DNA of 64,000 nucleotides. Origin: CALKYB01 sp964510575. GTDB taxonomy: Bacteria; Bdellovibrionota_C; UBA2361; SZUA-149; CALKYB01. The stretch covers positions 1 through 64,000 of the forward strand of contig CAZECN010000007.1 in NCBI GenBank assembly GCA_964510575.1, given 5' to 3'. Numbering within the stretch: position 1 is the first letter of the stretch; each line of letters starts with the position of its first letter. The notes below the pieces were generated by a model. The model made no database searches. It was not told the origin of the DNA and worked only from the letters and a program-made list of their open reading frames with translations. Below are positions 44,920 through 53,264 of this stretch, one piece after another. The translations under genes and the position numbers were made by a program.

Positions 44920-45531
44920 CTAGAGTTGAATTCCTGAAAAAGACATAAAAGCCATCGACATAAGGCCAACAATAATAAAGGTAATTCCAAGCCCCTTAAG
45001 ACCATCTGGAATATCACTGTATTTTAGCTTCTCTCTGATTCCAGCTAGGGCCATGATCGCGAGTGCCCATCCCAGTCCGGAACCAAAACCAAAGACGATA
45101 CTCTCTGGCAGGTCATAGTCACGGTCAACCATGAACAAAGAGCCACCAAGAATCGCACAGTTCACTGTAATCAGCGGTAAGAAAATTCCGAGAGCATTGT
45201 ACAAAGCTGGCACAAACTTATCTAAGGTCATCTCTAGAATCTGAACCATCGCAGCAATCACTCCGATATAGGAAATCAGCCCGAGAAAAGATAAATCAGT
45301 ATCTGGCATTCCAGCCCAAGCCAGTGCTCCCTCCTTTAGAATATAATTGTAAATCAGGTTATTAACCGGAATTGTAATTGTCTGAACAACAATTACAGCA
45401 ATTCCTAAACCTGTGGCTGTTTCAACACTTTTTGAAACGGCCAAAAAAGTACACATGCCAAGAAAGAAGGCTAGTGCTAGGTTCTCAACAAATACAGCTT
45501 TAATAAAAAGACTGAGGTATTCTTCAAACAT
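44920..45531 (-). CDS. nqrE: Na+-NQR subunit E
   Basis: A 203-residue membrane subunit with six helices, homologous to NqrD, and the pattern MCTFLAVSKSVETATGLG and LPLITVNCAILGG. The cysteines in FLGMC and VNCAI lie where the membrane iron centre shared with NqrD is bound. Confidence 0.96.
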   Translation of the reverse strand: MFEEYLSLFIKAVFVENLALAFFLGMCTFLAVSKSVETATGLGIAVIVVQTITIPVNNLIYNYILKEGALAWAGMPDTDLSFLGLISYIGVIAAMVQILEMTLDKFVPALYNALGIFLPLITVNCAILGGSLFMVDRDYDLPESIVFGFGSGLGWALAIMALAGIREKLKYSDIPDGLKGLGITFIIVGLMSMAFMSFSGIQL

Positions 45532-45536
45532 TTCTC

Positions 45537-46157
45537 TTAACCCTCGTGCTCTACTTGATCGGTCTTATAGCTTCTAAGCACCCAGATGAATATTCCGATA
45601 ATAAAGAATGCACTTGGAGCTAAAAGCATCATTCCATTTGGTTGATACCAGCCTCCTTCCGCAACAGACGGAAGAACTGCTTTTCCAAAAAGAGTTCCGG
45701 AACCAAACATTTCTCTAAATGCTCCAACCACAATCAGAATCAAACTATAGCCAAGACCGTTTCCGATTCCATCCAAGAAGCTTAGGAAAACATTATTCTT
45801 CATGGCGAAAGCTTCAGCCCGACCCATAACAATACAGTTAGTGATAATCAGCCCAACAAAAACAGATAGCTGTTTACTAATCCCGTAAGCATAAGCCTTG
45901 AGAACTTGGTCGACTACGATCACCAGAGAAGCAATAATAGTCATTTGGACGATAATTCTAATACTGGAAGGGATGTGATTTCGAATCAAACTTACTGCCG
46001 CATTAGAGCAAGCTAACACTGCTATTACCGCTGCGCACATAACAAGCACGGTATCCATCTTGGTGGTAACAGCAAGAGCGGAACAAATCCCTAACACCTG
46101 AAGGGCGATAGGATTATCATCAAGCAGTGGTCCAAATAATACTTCTTTAACTTTCAT
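45537..46157 (-). CDS. nqrD: Na+-NQR subunit D
   Basis: A 206-residue subunit with six helices: NPIALQVLGICSALAVT, IITNCIVMGRAEAFA. It pairs with NqrE; cysteines in GICSAL and TNCIVMG match the iron-binding sites. It is separated from nqrC by 229 bases, unusual for this operon. Confidence 0.96.
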   Translation of the reverse strand: MKVKEVLFGPLLDDNPIALQVLGICSALAVTTKMDTVLVMCAAVIAVLACSNAAVSLIRNHIPSSIRIIVQMTIIASLVIVVDQVLKAYAYGISKQLSVFVGLIITNCIVMGRAEAFAMKNNVFLSFLDGIGNGLGYSLILIVVGAFREMFGSGTLFGKAVLPSVAEGGWYQPNGMMLLAPSAFFIIGIFIWVLRSYKTDQVEHEG

Positions 46158-46212
46158 AACTATTCACTAAAATCTCAGTTAGTAAAAAATCTTAATTCAA
46201 CCAAGCAATTTA

Positions 46213-46243
46213 CAAAAAAGCCCCTGCTGCGTTTGAGCAGGCA
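46213..46243 (-). terminator. Terminator-like hairpin between nqrC and nqrD
   Basis: On the minus strand CCTGCT (46241-46236) pairs with AGCAGG (46228-46223), loop 7, followed by GGC and TTTTTT (46219-46214). It lies inside the nqr operon, so it may lower expression of nqrD onward or mark a split into two transcripts. Confidence 0.6.
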
Positions 46244-46386
46244 CGCTGCAGGCGAGGACAAGTAACAATTCACATAACTCCACAAATACGACTAGCATTT
46301 GGCCACCCGACCCTAAAAAATAAAAGTTCTATACCTCGATTAAACTTTAACTGTTTAGCTCTGGTGAATTGATACATAGCCATGGC

Positions 46387-47154
46387 CTAAAATCCTGTCA
46401 GCTTTCTATTTTCAATAAACTTTCCGTATGCATCATCGCTCAACCAGTACTGAAGCATATTTCCCACACCTCTGGCTGTGATAGTTGCGCCTGATAAACC
46501 ATCGACTTTATAGACAGCATCAGCTTTGGAAGTATCAACTTTCCCCTTAATAACGTTAATTCTGGGTCTACCGTCGTCTCCGTATATTTTCTTTCCATCC
46601 CAGAGAGCCTTCCACTTAGGATTATCCACTTCACCACCTAACCCGGGAGTCTCAGCATGCTCATAAAAACTGAGCGCCTTAATTGTGTTGAAGTCTACGT
46701 CGACAGCAAGAAAGCCATAGAGAGTAGACCAAAGGCCTTTACCATGAACTGGCAGGATAAATCTCTCTACATTTCCACCGCTCTTAACCAAATAGACGGG
46801 AGCGAGATTAGCTCTCCTTCCGATTCCAGCTACATCAGCCTCTATAGCTTTACTACTGGACGGGTCTTTAGCTGCCTTCCTTTGATCATAGTCCGAAGCG
46901 ACAATGGAGCTGTCGTATTCTCCAGTAGACAGATTGACCAACCGAGCTTCAATGTTGTCAGAAAAAAGCTTCTCAATATCTCCACCCTCTTCGAACAACC
47001 CTGCCGCGGAAAGAATGTTCTGTTTCTTATCAAGAAGTTTATTTCGCTCCTGATCAGCTCGCAAACTAATCGCTGAGCTTGAAACAATTACCGAGCAGAT
47101 AATGCAAAGCAAGGTCGCTACTAGGAATGTTTTACTTACTGAATCGTTAGACAT
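46387..47154 (-). CDS. nqrC: Na+-NQR subunit C (covalent FMN)
   Basis: A 255-residue subunit with an N-terminal membrane helix and a periplasmic FMN-binding domain. The flavinylation motif is DGLSGATITARGV with T224 as the attachment residue. HGKGLWSTLYGFLAV and ETPGLGGEV are family hallmarks. It overlaps nqrB by eight bases. Confidence 0.96.
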   Translation of the reverse strand: MSNDSVSKTFLVATLLCIICSVIVSSSAISLRADQERNKLLDKKQNILSAAGLFEEGGDIEKLFSDNIEARLVNLSTGEYDSSIVASDYDQRKAAKDPSSSKAIEADVAGIGRRANLAPVYLVKSGGNVERFILPVHGKGLWSTLYGFLAVDVDFNTIKALSFYEHAETPGLGGEVDNPKWKALWDGKKIYGDDGRPRINVIKGKVDTSKADAVYKVDGLSGATITARGVGNMLQYWLSDDAYGKFIENRKLTGF

Positions 47155-48367
47155 AGCTTAACTGAGCTCTCGCCTCTCTTCTTTTAATATTCGACCTGAC
47201 AACATAGTAATCAATTAGTGGCGCAAAAACGTTACCAAACAGAATCGCCAACATAATACCCTCTGGAAAGGCTGGGTTAATGACTCGAATCAAAATCGCC
47301 ATAAAACCAATCAGCAGCCCGTAATAGTATTTACCCTTATTGGTAAAAGCAGCTGAAACAGGGTCTGTAGCCATGAAAACGATACCGAAGGACAATCCAC
47401 CAACTATGAAATGCCAAATAGGGGGCATTCCAAACATCGGATTGGTGTCACTACCGATTGCATAAAGAAGGCTAGCTGTAAGGAAAGCCCCTATGGTGGT
47501 ACTAAGCATTATTCTCCAGGAACCAACACCACTGGCTATAAGAACCCCTGCACCTATCAAACAAGCTAAGGTTGAGGTCTCACCCATTGAACCTTGGATA
47601 GTTCCAAAAAAGCAGCTCAAGAAGTCATAGTTTTGATAGACTGCGGTCATTCCATCCGCAGCAGCCATTCCAAGTGCGGATGCTCCACTAAAGCCATCAA
47701 CCGCTGTCCACACGGTGTCGCCAGAAATTTCGGCCGGATAGGCAAAATAAAGAAAGGCCCTAGCTGTCAAAGCAGGGTTTAGAAAGTTCTTACCTGTTCC
47801 ACCAAAAACCTCCTTGGCAAAAACAACACCAAAAATTATTCCAACAGCTACCTGCCAAAGAGGAATAGTTGGCGGCAATGTCAGCGGATAGAGCATTCCC
47901 GTGACCAGGAATCCTTCGTTGATCTCATGTTTTCTAACGCAGGAAAAAATTGCCTCAGTCAAACCACCGGCAATATTAGCAACCAGAAAAACTGGAATAA
48001 AATACAAAGCCCCGTGTACACCATTTGCGAGAATGTTTGATGGGTCGTAACCGATACCAAGCCATTCTATAACTACTGCTCTCCAGCCTGTAGTCTCAGT
48101 TAAACCCAAATCGGCCATCGCTAGGTTTGCCTGATAGCCGGTGTTAAAAAGGGCAAATAGAATGCAAGGTCCTAGAGCAAAAACTACCGTAATCATCATT
48201 CGCTTCAGGTCGAGACCATCACGAACATGAGAAGCGCCACTTGTAACTTCACCAGGAGTATACAAAAAAGTATCGATCGCTTCGTAAAGGGGGTAAAGTA
48301 GTTCTAACTTACCGCCCTTGTGAAACTGAGGCTCGATATTGTCAAGCAATCCGCGAAGAGCTTTCAT
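47147..48367 (-). CDS. nqrB: Na+-NQR subunit B (covalent FMN, Ser at attachment site)
   Basis: A 406-residue membrane subunit that carries sodium-translocating helices, riboflavin and covalent FMN. Conserved segments include GKNFLNPALTARAFLYFAYP and FMATDPVSAAFTNKGK. The flavinylation motif reads VDGFSGASALG, so the acceptor is S230 (codon at 47678-47680) where the family normally has Thr. ApbE motifs accept either residue, so this is probably functional. Confidence 0.96.
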   Translation of the reverse strand: MKALRGLLDNIEPQFHKGGKLELLYPLYEAIDTFLYTPGEVTSGASHVRDGLDLKRMMITVVFALGPCILFALFNTGYQANLAMADLGLTETTGWRAVVIEWLGIGYDPSNILANGVHGALYFIPVFLVANIAGGLTEAIFSCVRKHEINEGFLVTGMLYPLTLPPTIPLWQVAVGIIFGVVFAKEVFGGTGKNFLNPALTARAFLYFAYPAEISGDTVWTAVDGFSGASALGMAAADGMTAVYQNYDFLSCFFGTIQGSMGETSTLACLIGAGVLIASGVGSWRIMLSTTIGAFLTASLLYAIGSDTNPMFGMPPIWHFIVGGLSFGIVFMATDPVSAAFTNKGKYYYGLLIGFMAILIRVINPAFPEGIMLAILFGNVFAPLIDYYVVRSNIKRREARAQLSYV

Positions 48368-48372
48368 TCCAA

Positions 48373-49734
48373 CTATCCTTCTTTTTCAATTGTTGTAAGC
48401 ATGTTCCTCAAGAGCGGACCGTATTCCGTCTTGCCAGGACAAACAAAAGTACATAGTCCTAAATCTTCCTCATCCAACTCCAGCACCCCGAGCTTGACCG
48501 CAGTCTCAAGATCTTGCGAAACCAAAGATCGAAGCAAGTAAGTTGGTATGATGTCCAGTGGAACGACATCTTCGTACATTCCTATTGGAACCATGGCACG
48601 CTTACTGCCATGAGTAGCAGAACTTAAAGGAAATTTTCGCCCAGGAAACATTGTTGAAGCATAAACTTTTCTAGTCGAGAATTTCTCAAATCCTGGCATC
48701 TGCCATCCTAGAAGCTCGCGTTTGTCATCTTCTTCGATAACGGAAATCTGATTGTGATACCGCCCTAGGAAATTTACTGGAAACTTGCTTGCATTATGAC
48801 CAGAAAGTAGCGGACCTGAGATTACCCTAACTGCACCATCTTCAAGCTCATCACGAATCAAATCATCAATACAGGCTCCAAGTCTGGCCTTTATCAAGCG
48901 AGGATTTTTAACCTTAGGGCCAGCCAAAGCCACCACCCGTTCAGTCCATAGTTCTCCCGTGAGTAGTAGCTTTCCAATGGCGATTACATCCTGATAACCA
49001 ACATGCCAAACCGTCTTATTCTCGTTGACCGGATCAACCAAGTGAATATGAGTTCCAACGAGTCCTGCAGGATGTGGCCCCTTGAATTCGTGACACTTAA
49101 CTCTGTCAGTTGCTGGAACTTGAACCCCAGACCCAGGCGCCCTACCAACAAAAACTTTCCCCTTAGTAAGAGAACCTAGAGCTTTAAGACCATTCTCAAA
49201 ATCAGTCGCATGCTCATTAATTACCCAATAAGGATCAGGTGAAAGAGCATTCGTGTCCATTGCGCTAACGAAAATGGAACTAGGCCTAGAATCAATAGCG
49301 GGCACCCGGCTGAATGGCCGAGTTCTAATTGCAGTCCAAAGACCGGACTTAACCAAAATTTCTCTAATCTTGTCTTCTTTGCCAGACTCGAGCTCGCCGG
49401 AACTAACCGTTGGAAACTTTTCTGCCGAGCGGGAACCACAGCTAATAACGATCGATTTGAAAGCTCTTTTCTCACCACGATTTATCGACTGAACTTTTCC
49501 TGCGGCTGGTGATGTAAAAATAACGCCCGGGTTTTTCTTGTCTTCGAAAAGAGGCTGGCCAATCTGAACACTGTCCCCTTCTTTAACTAGCATGGTAGGC
49601 TTCATACCTACATAATCATCCCCTAACAGAGCTACTGTAGAAGCATCTCTTGCTGGTTGGATTTTCTGGTTAGGCTCACCGGTAATTGGCAAGTTTAGAC
49701 CCTTTCTCAGTTTGTGCCTCTTGAATTCACTCAT
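48373..49734 (-). CDS. nqrA: Na+-NQR subunit A
   Basis: A 453-residue soluble subunit that starts the nqr operon. KGLNLPITGEP, DYVGMKPTMLVKEGD, SPAAGKVQSINRGEKRA and GAHP-like KGPHPAGLVGTHIH are typical. Order A-B-C, then D-E-F, apbE and nqrM on the same strand matches other Na+-NQR operons. Confidence 0.96.
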   Translation of the reverse strand: MSEFKRHKLRKGLNLPITGEPNQKIQPARDASTVALLGDDYVGMKPTMLVKEGDSVQIGQPLFEDKKNPGVIFTSPAAGKVQSINRGEKRAFKSIVISCGSRSAEKFPTVSSGELESGKEDKIREILVKSGLWTAIRTRPFSRVPAIDSRPSSIFVSAMDTNALSPDPYWVINEHATDFENGLKALGSLTKGKVFVGRAPGSGVQVPATDRVKCHEFKGPHPAGLVGTHIHLVDPVNENKTVWHVGYQDVIAIGKLLLTGELWTERVVALAGPKVKNPRLIKARLGACIDDLIRDELEDGAVRVISGPLLSGHNASKFPVNFLGRYHNQISVIEEDDKRELLGWQMPGFEKFSTRKVYASTMFPGRKFPLSSATHGSKRAMVPIGMYEDVVPLDIIPTYLLRSLVSQDLETAVKLGVLELDEEDLGLCTFVCPGKTEYGPLLRNMLTTIEKEG

Positions 49735-49791
49735 TCTCTAGTCCAGTTTTAACGACAAAAGTCGGTGCCTTTGTGTGATTTTTGGTCCTCG

Positions 49792-49889
49792 TATACTGAA
49801 ACCGTTTTACGGAATTGACCAGTAAATTAACCTCACTAGGGTTTAAGTATACACTTTGTGTCAGCAAAGCCGTTAGACAGATATACCCC
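49792..49889. repeat. Palindromic element, copy 4
   Basis: TATACTGAAACC (49792-49803) with GGTTTAAGTATA (49840-49851), one mismatch, loop 36. Then TTTGTGTCAGC, a decayed central hairpin and the arm ATATACCCC (49881-49889), whose best partner is the imperfect GGGGAAATAT downstream. Upstream of nqrA on the other strand, so it may lie in the nqr leader. Confidence 0.7.
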
Positions 49890-50003
49890 AAGAAAACTTG
49901 TCTTAAAGCGTGGCCTCGCAAGAAAATCATAAGACAGAGGGGAAATATCCTTCTTCTTAACCCTTTTCTTGCCATGAGCTGCGCTCTTGAAAGCCATATT
50001 TCA

Positions 50004-50100
50004 GGTTTCAGTATCTTGTCTTTTGGCAGTGCTTTCGCACTGCATATACCCCGTTACAGCGGTTATAAAAAAATAAAAAGTCGTAATTTGCGGGGTATAT
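50004..50100. repeat. Palindromic element, copy 5
   Basis: Arm GGTTTCAGTAT (50004-50014), TTGTC, then a perfect 7-bp hairpin GCAGTGC-TTTC-GCACTGC (50026-50043), directly followed by the stem ATATACCCC (50044-50052) with GGGGTATAT (50092-50100), loop 39. The hairpin has the same 7-4-7 size as in copy 2 with a different sequence. Confidence 0.75.
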
Positions 50101-50362
50101 ACGGGATTTCACACCTGTATACAATACAATCGTAAGCAATCTCGAAACTAAAATTTACTTGAAGTTTTCAGGAGTTAGTTCAAGGAAGTATTGGCTGTAT
50201 ACCCGAGCGTCTTAGTGCCCGAATAGACTAGGACATGTGGAAAACATATTAACCTTTTATTACTAATTTAGTCTTATTTCCTCGCCCTGGATCTGATTCA
50301 AATATCTGCTATTTCTAGAACAACAAATTTTCTTTGGAACCCGTTTTTAAGGAGTCTTGAAA

Positions 50363-50851
50363 TTGCCATCATTCGATATTGTCTCAGAAGTTGATTTTCA
50401 TGAAATTGATAATGCCCTTTCCCAGGTTAGAAAAGAGATCGACACCCGTTACGATTTCAGAGGGGGCAAGAACAAGGTCCAGTATGAAGAAGGTGTGATC
50501 ACTCTAATTGGAGATGATGACATGAAGATGGAAGCTATGAGGCAAATGCTCAACCAGAAAATGGCAAAAAGGGGTGTCTCTACTCGAGCTCTTGACTATC
50601 AGAATGTTGAAGACGCTTCTGGTTCTCAAAAGAAGCAAGTCGTGAAAATAAAAAATGGTATCACGACGGATGAAGGGAAAAAGCTGGTCAAATTAATAAA
50701 AGACCAAAAACTAAAGAAGATCCAGGCCAGCGTTCAACAAGAACAAGTCCGAGTTACGGGGCCTAAACGCGATGCCCTTCAAGATGTAATAACATTCTTA
50801 AAGGACAACGTTAATGACCTGGAACTTCAGTTTACAAATTTCAGAGACTAA
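50363..50851 (+). CDS. yajQ: YajQ-family nucleotide-binding protein
   Basis: A 162-residue protein starting MPSFDIVSEVDFHEIDNAL, the family hallmark, with TRYDFRGGKNKV and the C-terminal KDNVNDLELQFTNFRD. YajQ proteins bind cyclic di-GMP or GTP and may affect transcription or RNA. The TTG at 50363 is chosen because AAGGAG (50349-50354) has proper spacing and the N-terminus then matches the family; a TTG at 50357 is too close. The 3' end overlaps the next gene by four bases on the other strand. Confidence 0.95.
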   Translation: MPSFDIVSEVDFHEIDNALSQVRKEIDTRYDFRGGKNKVQYEEGVITLIGDDDMKMEAMRQMLNQKMAKRGVSTRALDYQNVEDASGSQKKQVVKIKNGITTDEGKKLVKLIKDQKLKKIQASVQQEQVRVTGPKRDALQDVITFLKDNVNDLELQFTNFRD

Positions 50852-51156
50852 GCAGGCGCTTTCTGCGACTTACTTTCCTTCTTTGACTTCTTCTCTTTAG
50901 GAGCAGCTTCGGCTTTACTGCTATCTCCCTTATCTTTAGATGAAGCAATTTTGGTTTCATCATCTGAGAGAAACCACAGAGCCGTGACACCTAGTGCCGC
51001 AATAATCAGCAATGGAAAAGTGAGCTTCCACAGGATTCCTGAAAAATAACCGACAGCAAATATCATCCCGGCGACGAACAATGGGTTTTGCCCCACCTTT
51101 TGATTTAACTGCTCACCAAAACCACTCGCCTTGCTTTGAATATCAGACCTTTTCAT
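50848..51156 (-). CDS. Small membrane protein with Lys-rich tail, unknown
   Basis: A 102-residue protein with two close hydrophobic stretches (about residues 27-66) and a C-terminal tail rich in Lys, Ser and Ala. It might be related to small inner-membrane ribosome-associated proteins such as YqjD, but similarity is weak. GGGAGAA lies about eight bases before the ATG. Confidence 0.6.
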   Translation of the reverse strand: MKRSDIQSKASGFGEQLNQKVGQNPLFVAGMIFAVGYFSGILWKLTFPLLIIAALGVTALWFLSDDETKIASSKDKGDSSKAEAAPKEKKSKKESKSQKAPA

Positions 51157-51350
51157 CAACTTTTCTCCCGAACTAAAATTAAACTCTCTCGCTCATACTG
51201 GTAACGCGGGGGTCACCAAGGCCAGATGTTTCACAACAACTTTATTTGTTCTATATGATGACTCTATTATAGAACTGCTGCGAGATTATATGATTTTTCA
51301 TTTCGAAACATTTTCCAGCACTAAATTTATCTTTTTAAACGAATCTCTTT

Positions 51351-52538
51351 ATGGCTATGGGCAAGAGCAACTACGATAAGCTGGGAGCTTCAGCCTCCAA
51401 AGCAGGTTTACACAAAGCCCTAGATCTAGCGGGAGCTGAGCATCAAGCAAGCCATTTTGCCCAGCTGACACCTGATATCGCGGGTGATGCCGACTACAGT
51501 TCTTTTCTTCATTGCGATGGTGCCGGAACTAAATCAGTGACTGCATATATTGCAGCCCAAGAGTCTGGGGACCCCAAGTGGTACAGAGGACTAGCCCAAG
51601 ATGCTTTAGTGATGAACCTTGATGATGTTATCTGTTTGGGCAAACCAGAAGGTCTAGTTGTTGCCAATCTTTTAAACAGAAACGCCCAGCTCGTAGGCGA
51701 CGAAGTAATCGCGGAGATAATATCCTCATACATTGAACTACAAAAAAACCTTTCTAACTACGATGTCAACTTCACCTTAGGCGGTGGAGAAACCGCTGAT
51801 TGTGGAGATGTCACTAGAACCTTGGCAGTTGATGCTGTCATTGCAGGACGCATTGCACACTCGAATCTACTTTCAACTGACAATATAAAACCTGGCCAAG
51901 TTATTGTTGGACTATCAGGCGCAGGCAAAGCCTCTTGGGAGAATATTGAGAACTCCGGCATAGGCTCAAATGGGTTAACCCTTGCCCGCCATACTCTGCT
52001 TAAGAAAGAATACTGTGAAAAATACCCAGAAGTTGTAGACCCCAACACGGACAGTTCAGTTGTATATACTGGACCTTTCGCAGTGGATGATAATCCCAAT
52101 GGACTTGGAATGACTGTGGGAGAAGCACTTCTTTCTCCCACCAGAACGTTCGCTCCCGTCCTAATTAAAATTTTCGAGTCTGAGTTTGATAAAATTTCGG
52201 CTTGTATTCATGTTTCAGGTGGAGCGCTAAGTAAAGTAATTCGTTTTGGAAAAGGAAATATTTACGTCAAAGACCAGTTACTTCCAATTCCAGCAATCTT
52301 CAATTTGATTCAAGAAACTGGAAACATACCTTGGAAGGAAATGTATCAAGTCTTCAATATGGGGCAGCGTATGGAGGTATATTGCGAGCAATCTGCGGCT
52401 GACTCCATCATAAAAACATCCGAGTCTATGGGTGTTGAAGCTGGAATAATTGGTCGAGTTGAAAAAAACCCTGACTCCGACAGCCAAAACATAGTAAAGG
52501 TGGATAGCCCAAACGGAAGTTTTGAATATCAGCTGTAA
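51351..52538 (+). CDS. purM: Phosphoribosylformylglycinamidine cyclo-ligase PurM, long Bacteroidota-type
   Basis: PurM closes FGAM to AIR in purine synthesis. The 395-residue protein has HCDGAGTKS, LGGGETADCGDVTRT, GSNGLTLARH, LSPTRTFAPV and FNMGQRMEVY. It is about 50 residues longer than the common bacterial PurM (about 345), and the motif wording (DGAGTK, WKEMYQVFNMGQRME) is what I recall from Bacteroidota enzymes. It stands apart from the purB-purS-purQ block. The start ATG 51351 (or 51357) lacks a good ribosome site. Confidence 0.9.
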   Translation: MAMGKSNYDKLGASASKAGLHKALDLAGAEHQASHFAQLTPDIAGDADYSSFLHCDGAGTKSVTAYIAAQESGDPKWYRGLAQDALVMNLDDVICLGKPEGLVVANLLNRNAQLVGDEVIAEIISSYIELQKNLSNYDVNFTLGGGETADCGDVTRTLAVDAVIAGRIAHSNLLSTDNIKPGQVIVGLSGAGKASWENIENSGIGSNGLTLARHTLLKKEYCEKYPEVVDPNTDSSVVYTGPFAVDDNPNGLGMTVGEALLSPTRTFAPVLIKIFESEFDKISACIHVSGGALSKVIRFGKGNIYVKDQLLPIPAIFNLIQETGNIPWKEMYQVFNMGQRMEVYCEQSAADSIIKTSESMGVEAGIIGRVEKNPDSDSQNIVKVDSPNGSFEYQL

Positions 52539-52605
52539 GCAATTTCGAGGCTTTCGGGTGGCACTAACATCCAGTTTTCGATGAACCAAGATATTTTCAA
52601 TTCCT

Positions 52606-53253
52606 GTGAACTCTAAGCAAGACCTGCGCCCCCAAGGAACAACTCTAACAAACTCCCGCTGGGGTAACAGTGATCACACTGACATCGACGCTCCTCGTCC
52701 CGATGACATACTGGAAGAAAACCTTGGACAAAGATTCTTCAACACAGCAGCAGCATCGGGTGGACGACTCTTCTCTAAAAGCAGGGATCTGGAATCAGGT
52801 GAATGGAGTGAGCTAACTTGGGGGGAAGCTGCTAGTCAAATAGCCCGAGTAGCTTCTTTTCTGCGTGATGAACTAGGAATAAAGAAGGGCGACAAAGTTG
52901 CAGTCCTATCCTTCACCAGAGTCGAGTGGGCCTTGGCAGACCTGGCTATTTTAAGTTTAGGAGCCATATCCACTCCGGTTTACCATTCGTTAACTTCTTC
53001 CGAAGCTGCTTTTATTCTCTGGAACTCCGAAGCTCAGATAATTTTTTGTGAGAACCAAGAGCAACTAGATAAGCTTGCTGAGATTGATTCAGCCCCATCT
53101 TCAATTCCCAAAACTGAAGGTTTCGATGGCGGAAAGGTAAAACTCAATATTCAAGGCGTAATCTGCTTCGAGCAAATTCAATCAAATAATTTTCAATCTC
53201 GCCTGTACGACTGGCAGGAAATTATCAAGCCTGGAAAGTCTCCAAGGGCGTAG
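52606..53253 (+). CDS. Long-chain acyl-CoA synthetase, N-terminal part (frameshifted gene)
   Basis: Residues 1-216 match the N-terminal part of AMP-forming long-chain acyl-CoA synthetases (ELTWGEAASQIARVASFL, GDKVAVLSFTRVEWALADLAIL, GAISTPVYHSL). The frame then runs into a TAG at 53251. The continuation is in another frame (from about 53235 on), which also reads into SKGVETAEMVELIRYDL before the ATG of the next piece. One gene broken by a one-base shift or a sequencing error. The start is GTG without a clear ribosome site. Confidence 0.75.
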   Translation: MNSKQDLRPQGTTLTNSRWGNSDHTDIDAPRPDDILEENLGQRFFNTAAASGGRLFSKSRDLESGEWSELTWGEAASQIARVASFLRDELGIKKGDKVAVLSFTRVEWALADLAILSLGAISTPVYHSLTSSEAAFILWNSEAQIIFCENQEQLDKLAEIDSAPSSIPKTEGFDGGKVKLNIQGVICFEQIQSNNFQSRLYDWQEIIKPGKSPRA

Positions 53254-53264
53254 AAACAGCGGAA

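Noticed and set aside
46657..47076. 139-codon plus-strand frame within nqrC
   Set aside because: Antisense shadow of nqrC, no ribosome site.
49815..50135. 106-codon open frame on the plus strand
   Set aside because: It runs through palindromic elements 4 and 5, lacks a ribosome site and has unprotein-like composition.
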